A stretch of 64,000 nt of DNA from Paraburkholderia solisilvae (GCF_902859875.1 NZ_CADIKF010000008.1:1-64000), one strand, 5' to 3'. Shown: positions 54,453 to 63,879, counted from the stretch's first letter. The notes: generated by a model not told the origin, from the sequence alone. A program made the numbers and translations.

Positions 54453-54767
54453 CTACAACCCCCAGCTGATATCGGCGTCCTGACGGTACGCTTCGCGCAT
54501 CATGTCGAGAAACGGCCAGGCGCGCTGCGCAAGCCCGCCGCCCGCGTCCTCGTTGCGATCGCGCGCGTCATGCAGCGCTTCCAGCGCGGCTTCCGCCTTG
54601 TCGTCATCTGAAATCGCCGTTTCGAGGCGGCTGATCGCGCCGGGCAATTCATCATGTGGAATGACGCCGCGCGTATCGAGCCGTTTGCCGACCAGACCCA
54701 GCAGATATTGAGCGAGATCCCTCAACATCACCACGTCGGGCGTGGCGCGGGATTGAAATGTGATCAT
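54453..54767 (-). CDS. DUF1840 family protein
   Basis: 104 residues from ATG 54767, which has AAGGAGG upstream. The sequence MITFQSRATPDVVMLRDLAQYLLGLVGKRLDTRGVIPHDELPGAISRLETAI and the tail AWPFLDMMREAYRQDADISWGL are those of DUF1840, a family of small cytoplasmic proteins in beta-proteobacteria with no known function. It converges on the LysR gene. Confidence 0.85.
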   Translation of the reverse strand: MITFQSRATPDVVMLRDLAQYLLGLVGKRLDTRGVIPHDELPGAISRLETAISDDDKAEAALEALHDARDRNEDAGGGLAQRAWPFLDMMREAYRQDADISWGL

Positions 54768-55163
54768 CACGATGCCTCCTTCCCTGAGCGTCGAGGCGCC
54801 TGTAAATGACGCCCTCCGCTCTGGCTCCCGGATGTCCATCCGGAATGTCCCTCTTTCATTTTATGTCATGCCGTGACCCGTTTCAGCGAGCCGGGCATGC
54901 TGTCTTTGTGCTGCAAGGCCTTGACGGATGGCTTTTTCAATCACCCCGGGTTTCCACGAGATTTTCAATTTATATCACATTGAAATATAATTATGAGCCG
55001 TGTTCGACCCATCTCGAACGTCGTTCTCTATAACATCGCGGAGGAGGCCCGGCTCTGAATCTGGCTGGCAGCACCGTTGTTTGCTCGCTGTTCGCCCGTT
55101 GCTTGCCTCGCTATTCACCGAGTCCGGCGCTTTCGCCCTTCACTCTTTCCATATCCGCTCATC
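54768..55163 (+). promoter_or_regulatory. promoter and operator region of the HPP-CBS gene
   Basis: In an AT-rich patch TTTTCA (54962-54967) and TATAAT (54986-54991) form a promoter with an 18-bp spacer. Inside lies TATATCAC-ATT-GAAATATA (54971-54989), a 19-bp imperfect palindrome like the TATATCAC-CTC-GTGATATA site before the marR gene (56455). The leader from the promoter to the gene is over 160 bases and contains a strong GGAGGAGG (55040-55047) not followed by a suitable in-frame start. Confidence 0.7.
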
Positions 55164-56345
55164 GTGACCCGCACCAACGTGATTCGCTGGCTCGGCAGCT
55201 TTGTGCCCGGCCCCGTTCTTCTCAAGTGGCCCGAGCGGCTGCGCTCGGCGGCCGGCGCGTTCGTCGGTCTCGCACTGACCGCCACGCTGATGCAGGTGGT
55301 GTTCGGTTCCAACGCGGCGTTTCCCATGCTGATCGCGCCGATGGGCGCGTCTGCGGTACTGCTGTTCGCCGTGCCCGCGAGCCCGCTTGCGCAACCCTGG
55401 TCGCTGATCGGCGGCAATCTGGTGTCGGCCACGGTCGGCGTCACGTGCGCGGCGCTGATTCCGGATCCGGTCATCGCCTGCGCACTGGCGGTCGCCAGCG
55501 CGATTGCCGCGATGTTCACGTTCCGCTGCGTGCACCCGCCATCCGGCGCGGTTGCGCTGACTGCCGTGCTCGGCGGCCCCGCCATTCACGCACTCGGTTT
55601 CCGCTTCGTGCTCGAACCGGTGTTCGTGCAGTCGTTCATGCTGTTCGGCTCCGCGCTGTTTTACCACGCGATTACCGGACACCGTTATCCGCATGTCGCG
55701 CTGGTCTCGCGCGAAACGGCGAGCGCCGATCCGGCCACGCATCATCCGTCGCTGCGCGCGGACCTCGAAGCGGTACTGCGCCGTCGCAGCGAACTGCTCG
55801 ACGTAAGCTCCGACGACCTCGAAACGCTATTGCGTGAAACCGAAATGCAAGCCTATGCGCGCAACTTCGGTGAACTCACGTGCCGCGACGTCATGTCGAA
55901 TCCGGTCATCACCGTCACCGAGGGTACGACGGCCGGCACCGCGTCGTATCTGCTGAACCAGCATCGCATCAAGGCGTTGCCGGTGATTACCGAAGACCGG
56001 CGCGTGATCGGCATCCTGACGCGTGCGAACCTCGCCGGCAGCACGTCGGACCGCGCACCGCGCTTTATCCGACGGTGGTCGCGGCGCTGGTTCGCACGTC
56101 GCACGGGCCTCGGCATCGCGCGGCCCGTGCGCCGGACCAGCGTCAAGGCGCTGATGACCTCCGAGGTCCACACGGTTTCCGTCAACACGCCGATCGTCGA
56201 ACTCGTGCCGTTGTTCGCGACCCATGGGCACCACCATATTCCGGTGCTCGATGCGCATCGGCGCCTCGCCGGCATCATCACGCAAGCCGATCTGATCTCC
56301 GGGCTGTATCGCCGCACGCGTGCGCCCGATTACCGGGCCGCCTGA
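55164..56345 (+). CDS. HPP family membrane protein with CBS domain pair
   Basis: About 393 residues. The N-terminal HPP domain has four to five helices with AAFPMLIAPMGASAVLLFAVPASPLAQPW and the defining HPPSGAVALTAVLGGP. The C-terminal half carries two CBS motifs (CRDVMSNPVITVTEGTTAGTASYLLNQHRIKALPVITED and ALMTSEVHTVSVNTPIVELVPLFATHGHHHIPVLDAH). The start is uncertain: GTG 55164 or TTG 55077, both in frame. HPP proteins are thought to transport small ions, with a plant member linked to nitrite. With the MarR and ClC genes it forms an ion-transport cluster. Confidence 0.9.
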   Translation: MTRTNVIRWLGSFVPGPVLLKWPERLRSAAGAFVGLALTATLMQVVFGSNAAFPMLIAPMGASAVLLFAVPASPLAQPWSLIGGNLVSATVGVTCAALIPDPVIACALAVASAIAAMFTFRCVHPPSGAVALTAVLGGPAIHALGFRFVLEPVFVQSFMLFGSALFYHAITGHRYPHVALVSRETASADPATHHPSLRADLEAVLRRRSELLDVSSDDLETLLRETEMQAYARNFGELTCRDVMSNPVITVTEGTTAGTASYLLNQHRIKALPVITEDRRVIGILTRANLAGSTSDRAPRFIRRWSRRWFARRTGLGIARPVRRTSVKALMTSEVHTVSVNTPIVELVPLFATHGHHHIPVLDAHRRLAGIITQADLISGLYRRTRAPDYRAA

Positions 56346-56454
56346 GCGGCTCGCAAAAAACGCACGAAACAGCGGCGATAGCGAATGGCCGTCACGACGG
56401 TCAGCGCATCGTCGCCAGCCGGGCCCGTTCCGTGCCGGCCATCTCGTCATTTTT

Positions 56455-56473
56455 TATATCACCTCGTGATATA
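56455..56473 (+). promoter_or_regulatory. perfect 19-bp palindromic operator before the marR gene
   Basis: TATATCAC-CTC-GTGATATA has perfect 8-bp arms around three bases, overlapping the AT-rich putative -10 (TATATT). It lies 31 bp before the MarR ATG and matches the site before the HPP gene at 54971, with one changed arm. The MarR protein just downstream is the obvious binder. Confidence 0.75.
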
Positions 56474-56504
56474 TTAACGGTTTCCTTCTGTTCGACACGC
56501 CCGC

Positions 56505-56918
56505 ATGAAAACCCTCGCACGTGAGTTGACCAAGACCGACTTCGAGCAGCTATCGGAATTCCGCTACCAGATGCGGCGTTTCGAACGTTTCTCCGAACAG
56601 GCCGCGCAAGGCGAAGGCATCACGCCGCTGCAATACCTGTTGCTGCTGCATGTCAAAGGCTATCCGGACCGCGCATGGGCGACCATCGGCGAGCTGGCGG
56701 AGCGCCTGCAGGCCCAGCATCACGGCGTGGTCGCTCTGGTATCGCGCTGCGAAGCGCTCGGGCTTGTCGAGCGCCGCGTCAGCGAGTCCGATCGACGGCA
56801 AGTTGAAGTGCACCTGCTCAAAGCCGGCGAGCGCGTACTCGCGCGCCTTGCCGAACTGCATCGCGCCGAGCTGAAATCGCTCAAGGGCGCGTTCACGATT
56901 CCGCAAATCGATCTGTAA
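56505..56918 (+). CDS. MarR family transcriptional regulator
   Basis: 137 residues. The winged helix is GITPLQYLLLLHVKGYPDRAWATIGELAERLQAQHHGVVALVSRCEALGLVERRVSESDRRQVEVHL. It lies between the HPP gene and the clcB gene, five bases before the latter's ATG, so it is co-transcribed with the chloride channel. Two copies of a matching palindrome (54971 and 56455) point to autoregulation and control of the HPP gene. Confidence 0.93.
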   Translation: MKTLARELTKTDFEQLSEFRYQMRRFERFSEQAAQGEGITPLQYLLLLHVKGYPDRAWATIGELAERLQAQHHGVVALVSRCEALGLVERRVSESDRRQVEVHLLKAGERVLARLAELHRAELKSLKGAFTIPQIDL

Positions 56919-56923
56919 ACATC

Positions 56924-58783
56924 ATGAGTCTCGACGCCCACAAGCGCGATTTTTCCAGCAACGCCCGTCTGCCCGGCATTTCCGCGCTTGCCGTGGTGAT
57001 CGGCGCGCTCAGCACGCTAGCCGCATTCGTATTGCTGAGCCTGATCCACCTGTTCACAAACCTGTTCTTCTACGGCAGCTTTTCCTTTGCCGACCATTCG
57101 CCCGCGCTCAACACGCTCGGCGCGTGGGTCGTGCTCATTCCGGTCGCGGGCGGCCTGATCGTCGGCATGATGGCGCGCTACGGCTCGGAGAAAATTCGCG
57201 GCCACGGTATTCCCGAGGCAATCGAGGCCATCCTGTTCGGCAAAAGCCGCATGTCGCCGAAAGTCGCGCTGTTGAAGCCGCTGTCGTCGGGCATCGTGAT
57301 CGGCAGCGGCGGTCCATTCGGCGCGGAAGGTCCGATCATCATGACGGGCGGCGCGCTCGGCTCGCTGCTCGCGCAATGCTTCAAGGTCACCGCGGCCGAA
57401 CGCAAGACGCTGCTCGTCGCCGGCGCGGCGGCCGGCATGACCGCGGTGTTCGGTACGCCGGTGGCCGCCGTGCTGCTCGCGGTCGAACTGCTGCTGTTCG
57501 AATGGCGTCCGCGCAGCTTTTTGCCGGTCGCACTCGCATGCGCGGTGGCCGGCTTCGCACGCGCGCTGTTCTTCGGCACCGGGCCGCTGTTTCCACTGCA
57601 GACCGCGGAGCCGAGCGCCATCTCGCTCATCTCCTGCGTGGTCGCGGGGCTGTTGTCGGGCGTGCTCGCGTCGGGACTGTCCACGGCACTCTACAAGGTC
57701 GAAGACCTGTTCGCGCGGCTGCCGCTGCACTGGATGTGGTGGCCAGCGCTCGGCGGCCTCGTCGTCGGTATCGGCGGGTTTGTCGAACCGCGCGCGCTCG
57801 GCGTCGGCTACGACGTGATCGGCGATCTGCTGCATCAGAACATCGCGTTGCAGCTCGCGGTCGCATTGCTGATCGTCAAAGCGGTGATGTGGGTCATCGC
57901 GCTGGGCTCGGGCACATCGGGCGGCGTGCTTGCGCCGCTTTTGATGCTTGGCGCGGGCCTCGGCACCGTGCTTAGCCATGTGCTGCCCGGCAACGAGCCG
58001 GCGCTATGGCCGCTCGTATGCATGGCGGCCACGCTCGGCGCGACGCTCGGCGCACCGCTTACCGCCATCGTGTTCGCGTTCGGCCTCACGCACGACGCCA
58101 ACGCGCTGCTGCCGCTGCTGGCGGCCACGCTCGTCGCGCATGGTTTCTCGACCGTCGTGATGAAGCGCTCGATCATGACCGAAAAGATCGCGCGGCGCGG
58201 CTATCACATCTACCGCGAGTACGGCATCGACCCGCTCGAGCGTCATTACGTGGATGAAGTGATGTCGCGCACCGTCGAAGCCATCGATGCAAATGTGACG
58301 GTGCGCGATGCGCTCGACACCTACTTCGGCGCCCGGCAGAAACGGCGTGCGTACCCGGTGATCCGCAACGAAGCGGTGCTCGGCGTGATCGACCGCGCCG
58401 CGCTGGAACGGGTTCGCGAGACCGCGGCCAACGCCACGGCGAACACCTCTGCAGCCCATGACGCGCCCCGCGACATCGTCGCCGATCCGCTCGACATGCG
58501 TATCGGCGACCTGCTGCTGGACACGCCGGTCGTCGCGCTGCAGCACGAAACCTGCCGCCTGATCGCAACACGCCTCGCGGTGCACGGGCTCGAACGTCTG
58601 CCGGTGGTCGCCGATCGCAAGTCGTTGCGCCTGACCGGCATCGTATCGCGCAGCGATCTGATCAAGCCATCGCTCGGATACTTCGAAGAAGAGCACAAGC
58701 GAGAACGCTTCCGCTATATCGGCTTCGGGCCGAACACCGCCAGGCGTCCGGTCGCGGCCATGCAAAAAGACACGCACAACTGA
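56924..58783 (+). CDS. clcB: ClC-type chloride channel/transporter with CBS domains
   Basis: 619 residues. ClC selectivity-filter blocks are GHGIPEAIEAILFG (for GSGIP), GSGGPFGAEGPIIMTGG with the gating Glu (GxEGP) and GTSGGVLAPLLMLG (GxFxP-like). About ten to twelve helices occupy residues 20-420, and two CBS motifs follow (VDEVMSRTVEAIDANVTVRDALDTYF and IGDLLLDTPVVALQHETCRLIATRL). The ATG at 56924 is five bases after the MarR stop. The protein should pass chloride or other anions, gated by a nucleotide through CBS, and pairs functionally with the HPP-CBS protein. Confidence 0.95.
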   Translation: MSLDAHKRDFSSNARLPGISALAVVIGALSTLAAFVLLSLIHLFTNLFFYGSFSFADHSPALNTLGAWVVLIPVAGGLIVGMMARYGSEKIRGHGIPEAIEAILFGKSRMSPKVALLKPLSSGIVIGSGGPFGAEGPIIMTGGALGSLLAQCFKVTAAERKTLLVAGAAAGMTAVFGTPVAAVLLAVELLLFEWRPRSFLPVALACAVAGFARALFFGTGPLFPLQTAEPSAISLISCVVAGLLSGVLASGLSTALYKVEDLFARLPLHWMWWPALGGLVVGIGGFVEPRALGVGYDVIGDLLHQNIALQLAVALLIVKAVMWVIALGSGTSGGVLAPLLMLGAGLGTVLSHVLPGNEPALWPLVCMAATLGATLGAPLTAIVFAFGLTHDANALLPLLAATLVAHGFSTVVMKRSIMTEKIARRGYHIYREYGIDPLERHYVDEVMSRTVEAIDANVTVRDALDTYFGARQKRRAYPVIRNEAVLGVIDRAALERVRETAANATANTSAAHDAPRDIVADPLDMRIGDLLLDTPVVALQHETCRLIATRLAVHGLERLPVVADRKSLRLTGIVSRSDLIKPSLGYFEEEHKRERFRYIGFGPNTARRPVAAMQKDTHN

Positions 58784-58790
58784 TCCAGGC

Positions 58791-58827
58791 AAGTCCGCTA
58801 GCACAGTCAACTCGTGCTAGCGGACTT
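58791..58827. terminator. bidirectional stem-loop between clcB and the catalase gene
   Basis: AAGTCCGCTAGCAC (58791-58804) pairs perfectly with GTGCTAGCGGACTT (58814-58827) around a 9-base loop. It lies between two converging genes and can work on both strands. A T-run is lacking, so termination may depend on the very stable 14-bp stem. Confidence 0.7.
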
Positions 58828-58847
58828 CAGCGTTCCCGCAGTCGCGT

Positions 58848-60299
58848 TCAGCCCGCCTTCCTGCCCGCTTCAATTGCCGACAGCGCCTTCGTGACACCCG
58901 CGCCGTAGGCCGGATCCGCCTTCGTGCAATGCTCGACGTGCAGGCTCTGCACCGCCTTTGTCGTGCCCTGCAATGCGCGCGCCGTATTGTCGAACAGCAC
59001 CTGCTGCTGCGCCGGCGTCATCTTGCGGAACAGCGCGCCGGGCTGCGAGAAGTAGTCGTCGTCGACGCGATGGTTCCAGTGATCGGCCGCACCCTCGATC
59101 GACAGCGGCGGCTCGCGGAAGTCCGGCTGCTCCTGCCATTCGCCGACCGTATTCGGCTCATATGAAGCGGTGCCGCCCTTGTTGCCGTCCACGCGCATCG
59201 TGCCGTCGCGGTGATAGCTGTGCACCGGCGACTGCGGCGAATTGACCGGAATCAGATAGTAGTTCGCCCCCAGCCGGTAACGCTGTGCATCCGCGTACGA
59301 GAAGAGACGCCCCTGCAGCATGCGGTCCGGCGAAAAGCTGATGCCCGGCACAACGCTCGACGGCGCAAAGGCGGCCTGCTCCGTTTCCGCGAAAAAGTTC
59401 TCCGGGTTGCGGTTCAACTCCATCACACCGACTTCGATCAGCGGATAGTCCTTCTTCGGCCAGACCTTGGTCAGGTCGAACGGATTGATGTGATACGAAC
59501 CGGCTTCCTTCTCCGGCATGATCTGCACATAGAGCGTCCAGCGCGGGAAATCGCGGCGCTCGATGCTCTCGTACAGGTCGCGCTGGTTGCTTTCGCGATC
59601 GGTCGCGCACACCTGCGCCGCTTCCGCGTCGGTCAGGTTCTGAATGCCCTGCTGCGTGCGGAAGTGGAACTTGACCCAGAAGCGCTCGTTCTGCGCATTG
59701 ATAAAGCTGTACGTGTGGCTGCCGAAGCCGTGCATATGCCGGAAGCTCTTCGGAATGCCGCGCTCGCTCATGATGATCATCACCTGGTGGAACGCCTCGG
59801 GCAGTTGCGTCCAGAAGTCCCACTGGTTTTGCGCGCTGCGCATCCCGGTACGCGGGTCGCGCTTGATCGCATGGTTCAGGTCGGGAAACTTGAGCGGATC
59901 GCGGAAAAAGAACACCGGCGTATTGTTGCCGACCAGATCCCAGTTGCCCTCGTCCGTATAGAACTTCAGCGAGAAGCCGCGGATATCGCGCTCGGCATCC
60001 GCCGCGCCGCGTTCGCCCGCCACCGTCGAGAAGCGCGCGAACATCGGCGTCTTCTTGCCGATCTCCGAGAAAATCTTCGCGCGCGTGTACTTCGAGATGT
60101 CGTGCGTGACCGTGAACGTGCCATGAGCGCCCGCACCCTTTGCATGCATGCGCCGTTCCGGGATCACTTCGCGCGCGAAATGCGCGAGCTTCTCGATCAG
60201 CCAGACGTCCTGCAGCAGCGCCGGGCCGCGCGGGCCCGCGGTCTGCGTGTTCTGATTGTCGACGACGGGAGCGCCGAATGCGGTGGTGAGTTTGCTCAT
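58848..60299 (-). CDS. monofunctional heme catalase (clade 3)
   Basis: 483 residues. The distal His is in [16 protein letters not shown], the distal Asn in [15 protein letters not shown], and the proximal Tyr in [17 protein letters not shown]. The start [26 protein letters not shown] is the standard one of small-subunit catalases, with AAGGAAT eight bases before ATG 60299; an upstream frame extension is not family-like. It breaks down hydrogen peroxide in the cytoplasm. It converges on clcB and is followed on its upstream side by an HD-domain gene of the same strand. Confidence 0.97.
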   Translation of the reverse strand: MSKLTTAFGAPVVDNQNTQTAGPRGPALLQDVWLIEKLAHFAREVIPERRMHAKGAGAHGTFTVTHDISKYTRAKIFSEIGKKTPMFARFSTVAGERGAADAERDIRGFSLKFYTDEGNWDLVGNNTPVFFFRDPLKFPDLNHAIKRDPRTGMRSAQNQWDFWTQLPEAFHQVMIIMSERGIPKSFRHMHGFGSHTYSFINAQNERFWVKFHFRTQQGIQNLTDAEAAQVCATDRESNQRDLYESIERRDFPRWTLYVQIMPEKEAGSYHINPFDLTKVWPKKDYPLIEVGVMELNRNPENFFAETEQAAFAPSSVVPGISFSPDRMLQGRLFSYADAQRYRLGANYYLIPVNSPQSPVHSYHRDGTMRVDGNKGGTASYEPNTVGEWQEQPDFREPPLSIEGAADHWNHRVDDDYFSQPGALFRKMTPAQQQVLFDNTARALQGTTKAVQSLHVEHCTKADPAYGAGVTKALSAIEAGRKAG

Positions 60300-60381
60300 G
60301 GGGATTCCTTTGAAATGTTGACCCAAGCTGGTTCAAAAACGTCCAGTCTGCGCGCCGGCGCAATCGACGCCGGTGTCACGG

Positions 60382-61071
60382 TCAGCCATGCTTGTGCGAT
60401 GGGTCATCGCAGTGCGCGCAGCCGTGCGCATCATCCACCCACGCATTGCCGAGGATGATGCTGCAGAAGTTCACGCGCCGGAACGACGGATCCTTCAACG
60501 CGAGCACGTCGTCGTTGACCGTGCCGAACGTCGATTCCGGGCGATGCTTCATGCCTTCGTTGAAGGCGTCGATAATCTGTTCCTTGAAATTCATCGCGCG
60601 CGGATGGGCGGCTACCACCTGACGCCGCTGCTCTTCGCTGAACTCGTTGTACGCAAAGCCGAGCACGTCCATCTCGACGCCGGCCGTCACCAGTTGCACA
60701 ACCGGCTTCTTGAACGGAGGAATGCCCGGCGTCGTATGCAGCGCGATCGCATCCCAGACCATTTCGACATCCGTTTCGGCGATACCATGCGAACGCAGGA
60801 ACGAGGCCGCGGCGTTTGCGCCGTTCACTTCGAAACGATCCTGCGAAGTGCGGTATGCCTGCGTGAGACCGATGTCATGGAACATGCCGCCGATATAAAG
60901 CAACTCAGGGTCGTACTTCAGCTTCCTGCGCTCGCCGGTCAGCGCGCCGAACAGGAAGACCCGCCTCGAGTGGTGAAACAGCAGATCGGATTCGGTGTCG
61001 CGAATCAGTTCGGTCGCTTCCCGCGCCAGCTTGCTGTCGGGAATCTTGATGCCGGCGATGACGTTGTTCAT
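60382..61071 (-). CDS. HD-domain metal-dependent hydrolase (cyanamide hydratase-like)
   Basis: 229 residues from ATG 61071 (MNNVIAGIKIPDSKLAREATELIRDTE), with GGAG eight bases upstream. HD motif residues lie in LLFHHSRRVFLFG, YIGGMFHDIGLTQAY (the HD pair) and WDAIALHTTPGIPP. The overall architecture resembles the cyanamide hydratase type of HD proteins. A C-terminal tail CAHCDDPSHKHG could bind a metal. It lies 82 bp upstream of the catalase on the same strand. The substrate is unknown. Confidence 0.87.
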   Translation of the reverse strand: MNNVIAGIKIPDSKLAREATELIRDTESDLLFHHSRRVFLFGALTGERRKLKYDPELLYIGGMFHDIGLTQAYRTSQDRFEVNGANAAASFLRSHGIAETDVEMVWDAIALHTTPGIPPFKKPVVQLVTAGVEMDVLGFAYNEFSEEQRRQVVAAHPRAMNFKEQIIDAFNEGMKHRPESTFGTVNDDVLALKDPSFRRVNFCSIILGNAWVDDAHGCAHCDDPSHKHG

Positions 61072-61883
61072 TGCGTTGCTCCTAAGGTTGGATGGCCTCC
61101 GGTCCGCTGCCCGCACTCTGTGAAGCGGGCGGCTTACCCTGTCTGGACTACGCAACAAGTGTCGTTTACCGCCATGATTCACTCAACGGGATCGATCCAT
61201 CGAACCATGCCAATCGCACCGCAAGTTCTGCCACATGGCTGTTTTCGGGGGCCGGCCTTCCGGGTAACGGCGAACCGGGGGCCCGCCGGCGGGCCGATCA
61301 TCCGGCGGCACCGCAGAGCCACCGCACTCCATGCAGCAAGCTGACCGTTGCGCGCGCAACGTCCCCGAGTATTGAGCCGATAAACGCTATCAATGCGTTA
61401 CGACGTCAGCGTGACAATCCCGTGGCCGGCCGTCGGGGGCCGGCAAATCCGCGAGGCCCCAGCATGATGAAGCGCGATGCCTGCCGCCTTCTGCGATTTT
61501 GCACAATGCCTATCCGAAACGCACGATTGACTGTCACAGGTCGGCACGTGCGAAGGCGATAGGCCTACGCATACGCAGACTATCGGAACAGTCAACGAGG
61601 AGCGCGACGTGCGCCTCGCCGGCACGGACCGAAGTGGAACGCCTGGTGGAAGCGTTCGCAGACGTTGCTAATTGACTGTGTGGAAGGTGGCGAGTCGGTC
61701 GGCGTCACGCTGCCGCTGCCGCGTAAACGGACGCTCGCGTTCCGGCGCGGCGTCACGCAAAGCGTGACGCGCGGCGAATGCACATTGTGGGTCGTGTGAA
61801 ACGATGGATGCGGTGTGCATCCCCAGCCGATGGCCGGAAAGAGACGCATGTTCGCATGACGGCCATCGGTCAGCCGTTGCCGG
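61072..61883. other. intergenic region without recognisable gene
   Basis: An 812-bp stretch with no family-like open frame on either strand; short frames there have no ribosome sites. It contains GC-rich inverted-repeat-like stretches (GGGGGCCGGCC and CCCGCCGGCGGGCC near 61246-61293). The promoter of the HD gene must be at its left end. It may also be decayed coding DNA. Confidence 0.35.
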
Positions 61884-62246
61884 TCACAAATGTCGCAGCG
61901 ACGGTCGCGGCCGGCAACGGAAGATCGACACCAGCCGGTCGAGCCAGCGATCGGTCGTCGCCAGTGCGCCGAAGTAGTCGCTCGTCACCGAAATTTCCGC
62001 GGTGCAACCGGCGTCGGTGCTGATGCGGATGCGTTCGCGTTCCGGCAAGCGAAGCACGCCACCCGGTTCGAGCCAGTAGTCGTAGTCGCAATCGGGGCGC
62101 GTCAGCCAGACGCGCTCGCTCAGCGTGCGCACTTCGGAACCTGGGGCGCAATCCCAGTAGAACACTTCGCCCGGTTCAACTGCGAAGTGATAGGTGATTT
62201 TCGGAAGTCGCACATTCGAATGGATGTGCTGCACCAAGTTTTGCAT
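61884..62246 (-). CDS. DUF2917 family protein
   Basis: 120 residues from ATG 62246 (MQNLVQHIHSNVRLPKITYHFAVEPGEVFYWDCAPGSEVRTLSERVWLTR), with AGGAGG six bases upstream. The family block SERVWLTRPDCDYDYWLEPGGVLRLPERERIRISTD is DUF2917, a small cupin-like beta protein of unknown function found in beta-proteobacteria. The last 30 residues (WLDRLVSIFRCRPRPSLRHL) are basic and less conserved. Confidence 0.82.
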   Translation of the reverse strand: MQNLVQHIHSNVRLPKITYHFAVEPGEVFYWDCAPGSEVRTLSERVWLTRPDCDYDYWLEPGGVLRLPERERIRISTDAGCTAEISVTSDYFGALATTDRWLDRLVSIFRCRPRPSLRHL

Positions 62247-62569
62247 TCTGCCTCCTTTTCCGGCCCGTCCGGGACCAATGGGTACCCGGTACGCCCGAGT
62301 CGACTTACGCCGTTCGGTTCGATCGAATGGCGGCAACGTCACACGTCATCAACAGAACACCTGGCTCGGTACGACTATTCCCACTCCTGAGCATTTCCGC
62401 TGCCGGACCGGTGAGCCCACGACGTGTTTGCGATTGAACAGCTTTTACCGGTATTACATCCGTGTGACGTAAATGGATGGCGTATGCTTTATTCTGGTGC
62501 ATCGCATGAGTCGTTCTTCGCGACGCACGACGCGGCATTACATACCGTCTTTGGAGGAGGCTTGATCAA
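62247..62569. promoter_or_regulatory. divergent promoter space
   Basis: A 323-bp gene-free space between the divergent DUF2917 and secreted-protein genes. The right half is AT-richer (TTTTACCGGTATTACATCC), with a strong ribosome site GGAGGAGG (62552-62559) before the right-hand gene. No hexamer pair was chosen. Confidence 0.35.
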
Positions 62570-63517
62570 ATGGATCTATTCGCGCAGCGGATAACCATGC
62601 GCATATCGTCCGGGCACGCAAGCAGAAGGATGCGAGCGCTCACCGCAAGGTTCATGCTCGTGCTCGCCTGCGTCATACCCATTAAGCCGTCATTCGGCGC
62701 GGACACCGAGGCCGCGCTTCGCGACACATACCAGAGCCTCGCGCCACAGCTTGCCAACAACCCGTTTCATCGTCCGCTTCATCTCGATTCGACCGAAGCG
62801 CCGGACGCACTGAAGGGAGACATCTATGCGGTGGTCGACTATCCGTTCGCCACAGTCAACGGCGCGCTGAACGATCCGGCCAAAGGCCCCGAAAACTGGT
62901 GCGACGTGCTGATCCTGCATCTGAACATCAAGTATTGCCACGCGACGACGACCGGCAATGGTAGCGGCGGCAGCACGCTCAACGTGAATCTGGGAAAAAA
63001 GGTCGAGGAGAAACTCTCTTCCACGTTTCGCGTGACGTTCGACTATCGCATGGACGTCGCGCGCGCCGATTACTTCCGGGTCGACCTGAGTGCGGACAAA
63101 GGCCCGATGAGCACGAAGGACTATCACATCGTGCTGGAAGCGGTCGCGATCGACAGCACGCACACCTTCATTCACCTGACCTATTCGTATGGTTACGGCA
63201 CCGCCGGACGGCTCGCGATGAAAACCTATCTGGCCACGATCGGCAGCGACAAGGTGGGCTTCTCGAAGTCAGCCGACAGCGGCGGCTATATCGGCGGCGT
63301 ACGCGGGCTGGTCGAGCGCAACACGATGCGCTACTACCTCGCGATCGACGCCTATCTCGCGTCGTTATCGCTGCCGGCCGGCCAACGCCTCGACGCCCGG
63401 CTGAACCGCTGGTTCGACGCAACCGAAGCGTACCCGCGCCAGTTGCATGAAGTGGAGAAGGACGACTACATCCAGATGAAGCACCACGAGTATCAACGCC
63501 AGCAAACAGCGCAGTAG
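62570..63517 (+). CDS. secreted protein of unknown function
   Basis: 315 residues, with GGAGGAGG about 10 bases before the ATG. A long N-terminus leads into a signal segment RFMLVLACVIPIKPSFG-A. Signal cleavage after SFGA would leave about 270 residues. The rest is mixed alpha/beta, with two close cysteines (WCDVLILHLNIKYCHA) and a glycine-rich GNGSGGSTLNVNLGKKVEEKLSSTFRVTFDY. A later stretch TFIHLTYSYGYGTAGRLAMKTYLAT recalls START/SRPBCC-type lipid or polyketide binders, but this is only a resemblance. No family is claimed. It is divergent from DUF2917. Confidence 0.75.
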   Translation: MDLFAQRITMRISSGHASRRMRALTARFMLVLACVIPIKPSFGADTEAALRDTYQSLAPQLANNPFHRPLHLDSTEAPDALKGDIYAVVDYPFATVNGALNDPAKGPENWCDVLILHLNIKYCHATTTGNGSGGSTLNVNLGKKVEEKLSSTFRVTFDYRMDVARADYFRVDLSADKGPMSTKDYHIVLEAVAIDSTHTFIHLTYSYGYGTAGRLAMKTYLATIGSDKVGFSKSADSGGYIGGVRGLVERNTMRYYLAIDAYLASLSLPAGQRLDARLNRWFDATEAYPRQLHEVEKDDYIQMKHHEYQRQQTAQ

Positions 63518-63594
63518 CGGCGCGCAGAAACGCGGGCGTCGGGACTCATTCGAGCCGTGCGCGCCTTGCGGCGCGACCGCGAGTCCAATGCCGC

Positions 63595-63879
63595 TCAGCC
63601 TCCGCCGAAATACACATTGCAGAAGCTGATTGGGCCCACGCAATTGCTCGCGTTGTTGCCGTGACTGTACCAGGGCCAGCCATGTCGATACGTGCCGCTC
63701 GCCGTCATCCCCGTCATGCCGGGCCCCTCTCCGGAAGCATTGCCGGGCGCGCTCATTCCGGCGCTGGCGGGTTGTGCGCTCGACGGCTGCGCGTTGGTCG
63801 ACTGGGCTGATGCGCTCGTGACAACACCGGTCAGTGCGAGCGCGGCCACCGACGTCGTGATCAGGAAAAGCTTTCGCAT
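63595..63879 (-). CDS. small secreted protein of unknown function
   Basis: 94 residues from ATG 63879, which has AGGAGG five bases upstream (a GTG three bases earlier would be too close). The signal peptide RKLFLITTSVAALALTGVVT ends at SASA-Q. The mature part is Ser/Ala/Gln-rich and then carries the motif GTYRHGWPWYSHGNNASNCVGPISFCNVYFGGG with two cysteines. Such a C-terminal module may be a disulfide-bonded envelope peptide. No family is recognised. Confidence 0.7.
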   Translation of the reverse strand: MRKLFLITTSVAALALTGVVTSASAQSTNAQPSSAQPASAGMSAPGNASGEGPGMTGMTASGTYRHGWPWYSHGNNASNCVGPISFCNVYFGGG

